Position numbers and translations under genes: made by a program
Part shown: positions 35,480-46,128 of the stretch, in pieces
Layout: every line of letters begins with the position of its first letter
Numbering within the stretch: position 1 is the stretch's first letter
Assembly: GCA_013420905.1 (NCBI GenBank)
Contig: JAAXNY010000001.1
Coordinates: forward strand, 4,278,001 to 4,342,000
DNA: 64,000 nucleotides
Reading direction: 5' to 3'
Source: Collybia mongolica
Taxonomy: Eukaryota; Basidiomycota; Agaricomycetes; Agaricales; Clitocybaceae
Notes under the pieces: generated by a model
What the model saw: the letters and a program-made list of their open reading frames with translations, nothing else
The model's database searches: none
What the model was told of the DNA's origin: nothing

Positions 35480-36460
35480 ATACTCCCCAAAACCGACAGG
35501 CAAGAAAGAGGAGAGGAAGGCTGCATTCAAGGAATTTGGATTAGTATTAACTAATTGGATCAATGATGCTAAACGTACCCCAGGGCATATTGCCATCATA
35601 TGCAACAGGTCAGTCTCACACCACCCAGACCACCAAGCCACTGGTGCTTGGAGAGTATGGGGAGGTGGGTCACTTTTCAGTGGCACTGCCCCATGGGGGA
35701 TGCCACATCAGACAATGCAGAAGCCTTTGCCATCTCCAGGGGGATAGATGAAGCCTTCCGCATCCCAAACCTAGACACATCTAAAATAGATGTCTTCTCG
35801 GACTCTGTGAATGCAATCAAACTGGTCTTAGACCCATCACACCACACGGCCCACAAATCAGCTGTCAACATGACATCAAAACTCGCCTTGTGGCTAACTA
35901 TCAAGCCCAATGCTACCATCACGCTACATCACATGCCAAAAGCATGTGAAGTCAGAGAACACCTTTACACCCACGAGGCTGCCACTAACTTAGAGGTGGC
36001 CCATGGGGAAGTTAAGCACACTACCCTTGCAAAAGCAAGGGCAAACGCTGTACTATGTATGACAGATGCTTGGAGCATTCTGGCCAAGCAGAAGGAGTAC
36101 ATAGGAGCAAATTTCCTGCATCTCCATGAACATGGAAAGCAATTGACTCCAAGCCACCTGAAAGGGGGGACTTGGATAGGAAAAATCTCTACAGAGACTA
36201 GTAAAACCATCCGACTGGCACAAGCTCTCACTGGACATGCACCAATCGGCGCTTACAGACAACACTTCCTTAAAGAGAAGGAGACGTACATGTGCAACTG
36301 TGGCCTTGGAAAGGAGACCATTGATCATGTGTTCAGGTACTGCCCACTCTATGAGAGGGCAGAATGTCCTGGGAGGAAACTAACCCTTGTGTGGGTTAGC
36401 AACTTCTTACATGACAACCCAGCGGCCTTCAGTGTCTTCCGGGAACCATGCATAGAATAG
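35467..36460 (+). pseudogene. LINE ORF2 remnant: RNase H and C-terminal CCHC motif
   Basis: The first part lies in another frame (FKEFGLVLTNWINDAKRTPGHIAIIC...ATGAWRVWGGG), and a shift at about 35690-35705 leads into DATSDNAEAFAISRGIDEA and IDVFSDSVNAIKLV, the second and third acidic blocks of an RNase HI domain. The first catalytic Asp appears to be Asn (IICNRSVS). The C-terminus has LTGHAPIGAYRQHFLKEKETYMCNCGLGKETIDHVFRYCPLY, the C-X-C...H...C motif that ends I-clade LINE ORF2 proteins. Stop at 36458-36460. Frameshift, missing catalytic residue and absent RT make it nonfunctional. Confidence 0.8.
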
Positions 36461-36954
36461 AGCAGGAGTACCTGGAGGTAAGTGGGTGCTTGTTGGATGG
36501 TATCCTGATACCAGGTCAAACACCTCAGGGCGAGTGTACATGCATGGGCCTGGTCCCTCAGGACTAAGTCGGGCTTCCCTCGGGAAGCCTTTGGGGGGGT
36601 GTACCCCCCTGTGAACCGGGCGCGAGAAAGCGGCCGTGCTGACCACTTATAAAATGGATTAAGAAGCGCGGGGGGCGGTCCCCTCTGCGACAACTCCTGT
36701 CCTTAGTCCCGTACGGGTCTATTACCCGGTCCCTTCACAGGAACCAACACCCGGAGCGCTTGTCCTGGGAACAGGAAGGCAATCCAATCTTGCCATATAT
36801 GACGGCCTTTATGCGCCATATTTCAATCCGGTTATCTAACTACGTTTACATGTGACCGCATCTGTACTAGTGTATGGCGGTATATAAAATCGTTGAAAGG
36901 AAAGAAAAAAAAAAGTGTCACGGTTTCAGCTGATCAAGTTGAGAGGGAACCCTT
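36461..36954. other. 3' region of the LINE and short flank before the copia element
   Basis: Up to 36914 this is the untranslated end of the LINE: GC-rich, with a CTTCCCTCGGGAAGCC-type inverted repeat near 36577-36595 and GGGGGTGTACCCCCC near 36595-36610, and an A-rich tail. The last 40 bp are host flank, ending CCCTT, the copia target duplication. Confidence 0.55.
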
Positions 36955-37336
36955 TGTAAGGATCTAGACATGAAGTAAGTCTCAGATGTGCGCACGAGAG
37001 TGAAGGCAACAGCTCATGTATATTTACCTAGACACGAAGTAAGTCTAGGAATGGGTCAAGTAAGTAACGAGAACTGTAAGTAATGTAAAGGGGAATATTC
37101 ACCTCAGATGTGCGCGCGAGAGCGAAGGCAACAGCTGAGGTGAGAGGACGAAAACTAACGGGTATTTCTGTGAAAAGGAATAGGGGTTGTAGGGAGATAA
37201 CGGGACTAGCAGGGACTATACGGAACGAGGGTAAAGGTTGTACAGTACGAATATGAAATAGAAAAGGTGACGCGTGCATGGTATGACCTCGCGCGCGGCT
37301 TGGCGTTCGGGCATCGGCACCCTTGTCAATCCAACA
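36955..37336 (-). repeat. 3' LTR of the copia element
   Basis: 382 bp; on the minus strand starts TGTTGG and ends CTTACA. It contains two copies of a ~37-bp unit (TCAGATGTGCGC...GCAACAGCT) and two of TAGACA(C/T)GAAGTAAGTCT. It differs from the other LTR at five sites, always carrying the TG or CA state. Confidence 0.93.
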
Positions 37337-37343
37337 CTCCCCC

Positions 37344-40300
37344 TCAAGGTGACGAGAGCCCGAGTTGTGACGCAAAGTGCTTGACTTTGGCAGACGGCAG
37401 GGCTTTGGTGAGAGTATTGGCCACCATGTCTTCGGTGGGGCAATAGACGAGATGAAGGGAGCCACGTTCGACGATCCAGCGAATGAAATGAAAACGAATG
37501 TCGATGTGTTTAGTGCGGGCGTGGAATTGGTGATCGCGTGCCAGCGCAATGGCAGACTGATTGTCTGAAAATAGCGTGGTAGGGTCGAGGTCGGACGGGA
37601 ATAACTGGGCGATAAGGGATCGAAGCCACAAGGCTTCTTTGGCAGCGTGGGTGAGTGCAACGTATTTGCTCTCTGTTGTTGACAACGAGACGATTTCCTG
37701 TCGTTTAGCACTCCACGAAACGGCGCCACCGTGAAGCAAGAAAGCATACCCAGAGATGGCATGACGGTCTTTGGCCATGCTGCCGTCAGCATCCGCATAG
37801 CCAATTAAGTCACGGTTCCCACATCCGAACGACAACCATAAGTTGACGGTCCCTTTCAGGTAGCGAAAAATTCACTTGACTGCTTCCCAATGTGCAGGAC
37901 CAGGTTTCGTCGCGAAACGAGAGACCGTCTGGACAGCAAACGAAATGTCCGGGCGCGTGCCAAGGGAGGCGTACATGAGTGAGCCAACAGCCTCATGGTA
38001 CGGGACATCGCGCATCTGTGCGAATTTGGCAGTGGTGGATGGGGATTGGGACAAGGAAAGGCGGGTGGTGGTTTCCATGGGGGTGGACATGGGTTTCAGC
38101 TCATGAAGCCCGTAACGGCGCAAGATAGAGTCAATATATGAGCGCTGGGAAAGGTGGATGGAGCGGGCTTCACGATCGCGGCGGATTTCAATGCCCAAGA
38201 GCCAGTGGAGCTCGCCGAGGTCAGTAATCTCGACATGCGTCTTCATTTGCTCCTTGAAGTTGACGATAAGGTCCATAGATGACGCGGCAATCGTGCAGTC
38301 ATCAACGTGAACCAAGACAATGATTTTCGACTCCCCGTCGTGGCAAAAAAACACAGCCTGGTCGACATCGCACCGGGAGAAGCCCATCTTGTCGACCATG
38401 ATGTCAACGAGCTTCTGGTACCAACAACGGCCGGACTGCTTCAGTCCGTAGAGAGTTTTGACAAGGCCGCAGACCTTGCCGGAGGAGTCGGGTGCATGAT
38501 AGCCAGGGGGCTGGCGCATGTAAATTTTCTCGTCGTCGGTAAGTTCTCCATTGAGATATGCGCCCTTGATATCGATCTGATGGATATCCCAGTCAAGGGC
38601 AGCAGCTTCGGCGAGGGTGGTGCGGATTGACGCGAGTTTGGCGACGGGTGCGAAGGTGTCGAAGTAGTTGACACCCGGGACCTGTGAGAAACCCTGCGCG
38701 ACGAGGCGAGCCTTGTAGCGCACAACATTCCCAGCGGCGTCCTTCTTCACACAGAAAACCCACTTTGAACCTACAATGTTTGCATCTGTGGGCGGGTCAA
38801 CAAGTCTCCAGGTTCCGGCCTCCTTGAGTAGCACGAGCTCCTCGTGGATGGCTTTCTCCCACAACGGCCAGTCGGGGCGACGCTTCGCCTCAGCCAACGA
38901 CCTAGGCTCTAAAGCCTCGGCCTCACTGATCTCGGCGGCCATCGCGTACTCCTCGATGAAGTCAGCCGTCATCATCCAGTTCGCGGTACCCTCCCCCTCA
39001 AGCGTAGTGTTCTCGGGGACGGTGGGCATGGGTACACCGCGAGCAATGACAGGATCAGACGGACGCGCTGAAGTTACGCCGTGTCCGTCAATGATGGCCT
39101 GAACACGGGCGCTAGGGCGGCGCTCACGAGGGGGGCGGACAACTTCGTCGATAGGTGGAGGAGCAAGGGTGGATGGACCGGGGGTAGAGGCAGGAGTTGA
39201 AACGGATGGGGCATTGGCAAACGGCATGGCAGAACTAGTATCCTCCCCCTCGGGACGTTCTGTGGATGCCCTAGTCTTGTCGTAGTAGACGTTTCGTTCG
39301 ACGGTGACGGATCAAGTGTCTGGCCAGTAGATCCGGAAGCCGTTGCTCCGATCATCGACACCTATCCAGCGACCCTCGCGAACACGCCCTCCCAGCTTAT
39401 CACCCTTCTCCACACGCACCCACACCTTTTCACCCCACTCGCGAACTTCCTGAAGGTCAGGTTTGCACTTGAAGAGAGCCTCGTACGGAGTCATCCCTTC
39501 CACGGCCTTTGTCGCAGTGCAATTCATCAACCAAACGACGTGCCATGCAGCTTCCCCCCACAAAAACTTCGGGAGGCCACTGGCATGTAACAGGGCACGA
39601 ATTTGTTCGACAATGGTGCGATTGCGACGCTCTGCGACGCCGTTATGCTGTGGGGTGTCGTGGACGGTTAACTTCCGGGTGGTGCCGCGTTCCTTGAGGT
39701 GGACGACAAAGACCTTGCCCATGTATTCGCTGCCACGGTCAGAGTGCAAGGTTTTTATGCGCATGCCGAGGGCTGTTTCACACCATGCCTCGAAGTCCTT
39801 GTAGGACTGGAAGGTTTCAGCCTTCTTGCGAAGAAGGTCGAGATGGGTCCAGCAAGTGTGGTCGTCCACAAATGTCACGTAGTAGAGTTTTCTGCCCTTC
39901 GTAGCAACTGGCGCAGGCCCCCATAAGTCTGAGTGGACCTCGCCTCCAAATTTTGTTGCCCACTCGCCTGCGCGAGCCTTGCGAACAGGCTTCCTGGTTG
40001 CTTTGGCATAGACACACGACTCACAGAAGACCGGATCACCACTAGGAGAGGTTTCGAGACGCACGCCAGTCACGAAACCTTGATCAACTAGTTTCTTTGC
40101 GACCTCGGGAGTTATATGGCCCATACGCCGATGGAACTGGTCGAGGCTGATTGCCTCAACCGCGGTGTTAGCCTCTTTGGGTTCATGCTGAACCCGATAC
40201 AGGCCGCGTTGGGTCTTCACAACCTCGCCGACTTGATTCCCATCAGGAGCGCAAATCACGCACTTCCCGCCTCCGAAGGTGGCAGAGAAACCGTTGTCAT

Positions 40301-41894
40301 CAAGACGGCCGACAGATACAAGGGTGTAGCCCACCTCGGGGGAATACAACACCTCAGTGAGCCTGAGCTGGGAGACATCAGCGCCGTTAGGGACGTCGAT
40401 CACCATCTCCCCCTTGCCAATAGCATTAAACTTTTGCTTGTTGGCGGCTCGAAAAGGCCTCGGAGTAATCGTGGTATAATTCTCGAAGGCGTCTTGGTAC
40501 GGGGACATGTGACGGGAACACCCTGAGTCGTACACTTCGACACGAGGGGCATCTTCGGTGTTGTTGCCAGCATCGACATTTGCTGCAACATCCTCTGTGG
40601 CTACATCCGAGTCTGAGTCAACACCGGCGAGCGAGCTAATCTCACTCCAGCCGGCCTCAAATAACTCCTCGGAGTCCCTGCCACGATCCGATATGATTTC
40701 CCTGGGCGCTTCCCCAGCATGGGGTGGCCCACCATCACCTTCGTCATCACTGTCCCAGTCTGAATCGGACAATGCGTACAATTCAGGCATTTGCCCATCG
40801 GACTCGTCCTCGGAGTCAGATACAGGCTGTAATTCGGGCATTGATCTGTCCGTATCCCAGCCGGACAAGTCTGTCAATGCCGTTGACACGGAGTCGCAGT
40901 CTGAGTCGGATTCCATTGCGAAGGCACAATCCTCGCTATCGGAACCAGAGTCCTCAATGGCGGCATTAGCGGAGCCGCTCACTTTCGAAGGACCCTTCTT
41001 GTCACCACTGGACGACTTCGCGGGCTTGGGGCACTTGTCCCAGAAGTGTCCTTTGTCACCACAATTCCAACATTCCCCACGCGGCCGTCTCGAGGGATTA
41101 CGGCTCCTCCCTGACGAGACAGATAAAGCCTCGTCTTCAGCTTTCGACTTCGAGCTTCCAGCACGGTGCGATTCACGTTGAGTGATAACGCGTTCGGACT
41201 CCTCGACGATCAGAGTGATCAAGATGTCGGGGTGTATGGCTTTTATAGTGTGGCTTCCGTCGAGAGGGATTCGGGAAACGGCTAAGAGCTGGGCAGCGAA
41301 TCGAGAGAGATGCTGGGGTAGGGAGTTGATGATAGTGGAACGGTAGTCTTCGACACTAATAGTGACACCATAAGTAGTGAGCTTCTCCTTTTCGGTGCAT
41401 AATGATTCCATGAAAGCACGAACGTTGCCCTTATCAGGGCACTTCATATTCAGGAACTTCATCTTCAAGTCTGTCTGTGTATAGACTCCCTTCTCGGTGT
41501 ACTCAGTAATGATGGCATCCCAACGGTCCTTGACAAGAGCTTTGCCATGGACGAGGATCAACGTAGAGTCAGGGATTTTCTGAGTAAGGAGGGATTTCGC
41601 AATACGCTCGTTCTTGGTCCACAAGGCATGAGCAGCTGTCTCGTCGTCCGACGGAGATGACATCAACGTGGGGCGCGGCGACGTGCCGTCGAAATGGCCC
41701 CAGTACCCCTTAGCCTCAAGAGCATCCTTGAACCGCATATTGAACACAGTCCAGTTCAGCCCAGTAGCTTCGAGCTTGGGTACAGTGGAAGGAAGAACAT
41801 CGGTGGTGAGGGAATGCGAAGAAGATGACATGGTTACGATAGGAGATGAGATAGTAGCAGTGTCGGGGCCCATAACCTGTAAGGATCTAGACAC
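37344..41894 (-). pseudogene. Copia gag-pol polyprotein with two premature TGA stops
   Basis: One frame runs from 41894 to 37344 except for TGA at 39312-39314 and 37872-37874. The likely start is in or just after the primer site (MGPDTA or MSSSSHSL). Domains in order: UBN2-like gag, zinc knuckle CWNCGDKGHFWDKC, acidic linker, protease YDSGCSRHMS, GAG-pre-integrase HRRMGHITP...CESCVYAKATRKP, integrase with GEVHSDLWGP, HSDRGSEYMG and DTPQHNGVAERRNRT, reverse transcriptase with IDIKGAYLNG and VHVDDC, and RNase H with GYADADG, LSTTESKYVAL and KHIDIRFHFIR. Both stops sit where the family usually has Arg (DT-R-SV; AVK-R-IF) and are one CpG transition from CGA. The product is inactive as encoded. 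Confidence 0.92.
41866..41877 (-). other. Copia primer binding site matching the anticodon region of initiator tRNA-Met
   Basis: Immediately after the 5' LTR the minus strand reads GGTTATGGGCCC. This is complementary to the anticodon arm of eukaryotic initiator tRNA-Met (GGGCCCATAACC), the half-tRNA priming mode known for Drosophila copia and yeast Ty5. It begins with GG rather than the TGG of 3'-end priming. Confidence 0.75.
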
Positions 41895-42259
41895 GAAGTA
41901 AGTCTCAGATGTGCGCGCGAGAGCGAAGGCAACAGCTCATGTATATTTACCTAGACACGAAGTAAGTCTAGGAATGGGTCAAGTAAGTAACGAGAACTGT
42001 AAGTAATGTAAAGGGGAATATTCACCTCAGATGTGCGCGCGAGAGCGAAGGCAACAGCTGAGGTGAGAGGACGAAAACTAACGGGTATTTCTGTGAAAAG
42101 GAATAGGGGTTGTAGGGAGATAACGGGACTAGCAGGGACTATACGGAACGAGGGTAAAGGTTGTACAGTACGAATATGAAATAGAAAAGGTGACGCGCGC
42201 ATGGTATGACCTCGCGCGCGGCTTGGCGTTCGGGCGTCGGCACCCTTGTCAATCCAACA
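41878..42259 (-). repeat. 5' LTR of the copia element
   Basis: 382 bp, the less mutated copy, keeping CpG at all five sites where the other LTR has TG or CA. Confidence 0.93.
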
Positions 42260-42318
42260 CCCTTTCACCCCTATCCTCTATTTCCTCTGCACCAATTCAG
42301 CAACTCTCCCTCTGACCA

Positions 42319-44076
42319 TGCATTCATGCCTGAATATACCCGAAATCTTGGCTAACATTTTCAACTATGTTCTCGAAGATGTTCCTTCTGAAAAGTATCC
42401 TGAAATCAGGAAATGGCCAGAAGCGGGCTCTGAAACACTTGCCGCGTTGGCCAGGACGTGCAAGGCATTCTCAGAGCCAGCCCTAGATGTTCTTTGGTAC
42501 CGCCAACCGTCTTTGGCTCCTCTTCTAAACTGCCTGCCGGCGGATTGTTACCAAACCGTGCCCAAGGCGTTCGTGAAGACGATAATGGTACAAGGCCGAG
42601 CATTACTGATCCAAATGATATGCGGCTTATTATCTGGCACAGACTATCACCAGGGACCTTACGCACGATGATTTTAAGAGAATCCTTCACTATGCGAAAC
42701 GGATCAGGTCCATCGGTTTTAACTACCCCGCATCGCCAAATCATCATAAGCACCTTCACGAACTGGACCCTCGAGTTCTACGCATCGTTCTAGATGCCAG
42801 TCGTGGATGTAATCGACTTTTACCCAACCTTAAGCATCTGCGTATGGCGCTTCGTGAATTTGACGGAGAAGCTCCGACAGCGTACGCCGAGCTGGTGGTC
42901 GGGCCCAACCTACAAACCATCTCCTTGTCATTCATCGACTATTGCGATGATCCATTGCCCACAGAGAGTAATTGGAAGAACGTTGAATCGCTTTTGTCCT
43001 TGTCATCATCAACTCTCACGACCTTCGCTATCTCTGTCGAACAGCCGTATCCAATGCCGGTGTACATGGGGAGTCCGGATGTCATCAGAGTTCTTAGCAA
43101 ATCATTTGGCCACCTTGAGGCATTGAACATCCCAGCTATTCAAATCACACATGATGTTTTAGCCCACGTCGCCACCATGGCAAACCTCAAAACACTGAAA
43201 TGCTCCATCGACACCACCGAACTTGTGCTATTCAACCAGACAACTACATCCCCAGGCCATTTTCCTAGTGTCCAAACTTTAAGTGTTGACTCACCACATT
43301 TGCATCCCCTTGAAGAACTCCTTAAACGTCCAGGACTTCAGAAGCTTGAATCACTGAATTTTTTGCGGCGTGAAAACATTGGCAGATGGGACTTGGACTC
43401 CTTTTTCGATATCTTCCGATTCAAAAACACTACTCCAGAAATAGTATCCATCAGCCTCTTGAAATCGCCTACCTCCTCCCCAGTTCTGGCCCCCTTGCAT
43501 TGCGACGTTTCCCCCATAACCACGCGAACGCTTGTTCCATTGTTTTCAAGGAACATGAAGAATGTAAATATTGATCTCCATGGCACTGTTGAGATTGATA
43601 ACAAGGTTCTGAAGGATCTGGCGGAGGCATGGCCAAACTTAGAATTGCTGAGACTTGCCGAACGCTCAATTGAAACGTATCCTTCGGTTACCTTTGACGG
43701 TATCACCACTCTCATCTCTATTTGCCCAAATCTCCGGACACTTTCACTGCGGTTCAACGCAAAAAAAGTCAATTCTACTGTGACGCCGAAACAGAGTGAT
43801 TCCAGTGTGGTTCCTGGGAAGAACATGAAGGCTTTTGATGTTTGCACATCACCGGCCATAGAATCAACACCATGGATAGATTTCCTTCCCCGTATCTTCC
43901 CCAATCTATTAAGTCTGGATTACGGCTGGATCTACACCCTTCCTGATGGAGATGAAGAACTTCGGGAGCTTGGACCCTTGGACGATATATACTATCACTG
44001 TTGGATGCATGTTTGGGATTCATTGCTTCCTTACATGAAAGCCAACGAGAAGCGAACTCATACTGGATCTTTTTGA
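42319..44076 (+). CDS. F-box protein of the agaricomycete family
   Basis: Starts MHSCLNIPEILANIFNYVLEDV, an F-box helix. It continues with LAALARTCKAFSEPALDVLWYRQ, the typical second half of the motif. A 55-nt intron (42588-42642) joins KAFVKTIM to TITRDLTHDDFKRILHYAKRIRSI in frame. The long remainder has LRR-like spacing (LPNLKHLRMALREF, FGHLEALNIPAIQ, MANLKTLKCSIDTTEL, WPNLELLRLAERSIE, CPNLRTLSLRFN) to a stop at 44074-44076. It would link a substrate to an SCF ubiquitin ligase through Skp1; the substrate is unknown. A copia element lies 59 bp upstream of the ATG on the opposite strand, so its promoter may be displaced or altered. Confidence 0.85.
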
Positions 44077-44174
44077 ACTTGTTCAATTCCGTGGGTTCTG
44101 GACTACTTCATCCTTGAGCATGGCTGACGAACACGCTTATTATATAGTATTGACAACCAATGACTTATCAATGC

Positions 44175-45038
44175 CTAGGCTGTGGCGGTTGAACCGGTAT
44201 ATGCATGGATGGTCTGATCAGCGCAACCTGCTGGTGTCTGATATGCGTAGGGGCCAAGGTTGACATAAACATCTCCGTGGCCCTGTGCATCTGGACAAAC
44301 AAGCCAAGCCTATTTTGCCCGTCAGTATGTGTTGCGAGCAGAGCCCTCATATAACCTACGTTATTCTGAGGCCTGGTTATAGTTGGGTTGCTCCATTCAA
44401 GGGTATCTCCACTGAAAGTAAACGTCCCTGAAGTCGCGGGCGATGTTGACCAACTCAGTTTTAGTTTCATGATGGTTGAGCTTGCCCGGCTCTCGACAAT
44501 GCCGTACAACTTGGTTCCACCCGCACTTTGAATCAACTGTCCGCCAGTAATTTGGAATTGGGCGGCATTACTTGGGCTCCCAAGCACAGCGTCCGATGCT
44601 GTGCTCAGGACCTCTGACTGCAGATATTTATGGAAGTTGGGGTCTGCCTGTCGAGAATGTTACAAGCAGCACAATACACATATGATTGAAAACGTACCAC
44701 GGCACGAATGAACGACCATCCTGGAACGAGAGTGGCGGAGCCACCTGGAGCTGTTGTTGTCGTTGTTCCGCCTCCACCGCCGGATGTTGATGTTGTTGTG
44801 ACCGTTCCTTGGAGGCACTGAGAATAGTAAGGATTTCCGACACTGCAATACCAGCCCGCGGGACACGTAGTTGGACCAGTCCATCCTACACCGCCACACT
44901 ACTCATATAAATTAGTTAACGCTATTATCTTATACGCTGACTGACCTGCCCCCATTCCGGAGCTGTAGCCTGGGATGTGGCACCCCCAGCCAAAAGACAC
45001 ACTGTAGCCAGAAGATAAGAAGATCTGTTGAGTACCAT
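44175..45038 (-). CDS. Secreted CBM1 protein with an uncharacterised C-terminal domain
   Basis: Signal peptide [22 protein letters not shown] starts at 45038. A CBM1 cellulose-binding module follows directly ([33 protein letters not shown], with the conserved Cys set and aromatic face) and a Thr/Ser/Gly linker. Then comes a domain of about 140 residues beginning [15 protein letters not shown] and continuing [25 protein letters not shown] to [21 protein letters not shown]. Introns split the CBM1 (44887-44930 region) and the C-terminal domain. I do not recognise the second domain as a hydrolase or LPMO; similar CBM1-plus-unknown proteins are common in wood- and litter-degrading basidiomycetes. 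A role at cellulose is inferred from the CBM1. Confidence 0.85.
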
Positions 45039-45078
45039 CGCAAACTCTTGAGGACTCGAGTGGTATAATCGTTGCCTG

Positions 45079-45087
45079 CTTTATATG
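45079..45087 (-). promoter_or_regulatory. TATA-like box of the CBM1 gene
   Basis: CATATAAAG on the minus strand about 41 bp upstream of the ATG, suited to an inducible secreted protein. Confidence 0.45.
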
Positions 45088-45351
45088 GGCTTAAAAAGAA
45101 TCGATATTCGCCCGCAGGACGCCGACCAATTGCCTTTTCCTCGGATACACTGTGATTCATGGTCACAATGTTTGAATGCCTCTTCCGCTTAGCGGATGAG
45201 GGGAATATTCGGAACTGTGAAGTCAATCATGTATTTGTTCGCACCGACGTTGTAAGAACACCTGATCATGATGCCCTCTGGGTCTGAGCTTGGCATTCTA
45301 TTATTAGACACGCTATGTAGGTATTTATTGATCGAAGGCCAATCAATGTCT

Positions 45352-46128
45352 TTATAGATTGATATGGATTTTCTTCTGTGCTTTTATTAGAACCCATCCT
45401 TCAGCATCGAACTCTACTATACCCTTAGATAAGGAAGTGTGGCCTTCGTTGCCGTCTTGTAATAGTGTGTTTGTTTTTGTTGGAGGGGAGCATATTGTAA
45501 TTGGCGTTGGTGCTGAGGGGAAGTTTGAAGTAACCCAACTTATGACTTCTATAAAAGGGATGAAGAATAATAGCAGGAGCTCGGCTGCCAATGAGGACAA
45601 CGCCTCGTTCATGTGTAAGATGAACTGTCCTGCAGGGGTTTGGGTATTGCAGAAGTAGTGTGTTATGAAGTATATGAGGATGATAACGATGTAAGCCAGA
45701 GTAAAGAGTGCCAAGGTCCACGTTGTAAATTTCGCCAATGCAGCCACTATCAAATGATGCTGTAAGTCACGTTGTAGGAGAATGGGATGGAGTACTAACG
45801 TAAGAGCAGATCTACGATAATTCCGGTCGCCCTCCCATTGAGCCCGACGATAGGAGTAAGAAAACTTATGGCTGCTTGTGAAAGTATACTGGTGTGTCTT
45901 GATCAAATATCGCTCAAATTTGAGCTCGTGAACAAAGACATACGCGGTCGAAATTATGGGACTGAAGGCCAGCACAAAAGCAACCATGGTATATCGCTGA
46001 AAATGAGTGAGGAATGCATGGAAGAATAAAACTAAAACTAAAGAATGCGCACAGAAAGTAAGCCAAAGCGAGCATCGAAGAGCACTTTGTGCATTATATG
46101 CATTGTCGGCTGAACATAAAATGTACAA
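45352..46128 (-). CDS. Multi-span membrane protein of unknown function
   Basis: An uninterrupted frame of about 258 codons; the first ATG is at 45987 (MVAFVLAFSPIISTAYVFVHEL). If an upstream exon exists the N-terminus is longer. Hydrophobic stretches include LWLTFCAHSLVLVLFFHAFL, MVAFVLAFSPIISTAYVFV, WTLALFTLAYIVIILIYFI and LSSLAAELLLLFFIPFIEVI, so 3-4 membrane spans are likely. The C-terminal tail is polar (TPITICSPPTKTNTLLQ, EFDAEGWVLIKAQKK). I do not recognise the family. Confidence 0.5.
   Translation of the reverse strand: MYILCSADNAYNAQSALRCSLWLTFCAHSLVLVLFFHAFLTHFQRYTMVAFVLAFSPIISTAYVFVHELKFERYLIKTHQYTFTSSHKFSYSYRRAQWEGDRNYRRSALTLVLHPILLQRDLQHHLIVAALAKFTTWTLALFTLAYIVIILIYFITHYFCNTQTPAGQFILHMNEALSSLAAELLLLFFIPFIEVISWVTSNFPSAPTPITICSPPTKTNTLLQDGNEGHTSLSKGIVEFDAEGWVLIKAQKKIHINL

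Larger units (their letters stand above)
34561..36913 (+). mobile_element. Internally deleted non-LTR retrotransposon (LINE, I/Tad-like)
   Basis: An ORF1-like region is followed directly by the RNase H and zinc-knuckle end of ORF2, then a GC-rich 3' region and an A-rich tail (36901-36914). The endonuclease and reverse transcriptase expected between ORF1 and RNase H (about 3 kb) are missing. AGTGTCACAGTTTC (34547-34560) before it and AGTGTCACGGTTTC (36914-36927) after the tail match at 13 of 14 bases, a probable target duplication; the one difference is a CpG transition. The copy is a dead remnant that could have moved only in trans. Confidence 0.7.
36955..42259 (-). mobile_element. Ty1/copia retrotransposon, complete in structure, coding frame decayed
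   Basis: 5305 bp with two 382-bp LTRs and a 5-bp target duplication CCCTT (36950-36954 and 42260-42264). On the minus strand the order is LTR (41878-42259), primer site, gag, protease, integrase, reverse transcriptase, RNase H, purine tract (37337-37347), LTR (36955-37336); integrase before RT defines Ty1/copia. Two in-frame TGA codons interrupt the single gag-pol frame. The LTRs differ at five positions, all CpG transitions. It was therefore young when it began to decay. The element ends 59 bp upstream of the F-box gene ATG. Confidence 0.95.

Noticed and set aside
35677..36328. Minus-strand frames of 81-91 codons over the LINE
   Set aside because: Shadows of the RNase H/CCHC frame.
40558..41181. 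Plus-strand frame of 207 codons rich in Ser and Glu
   Set aside because: Complement of the acidic Asp/Ser linker in copia gag-pol; low-complexity shadow.
43338..43904. Minus-strand frame of 188 codons
   Set aside because: Antisense to the F-box gene, whose frame has family features and correct splicing.
45359..45658. Plus-strand frame of 99 codons
   Set aside because: Shadow of the minus-strand membrane-protein frame, which has the hydrophobic pattern of a real protein.
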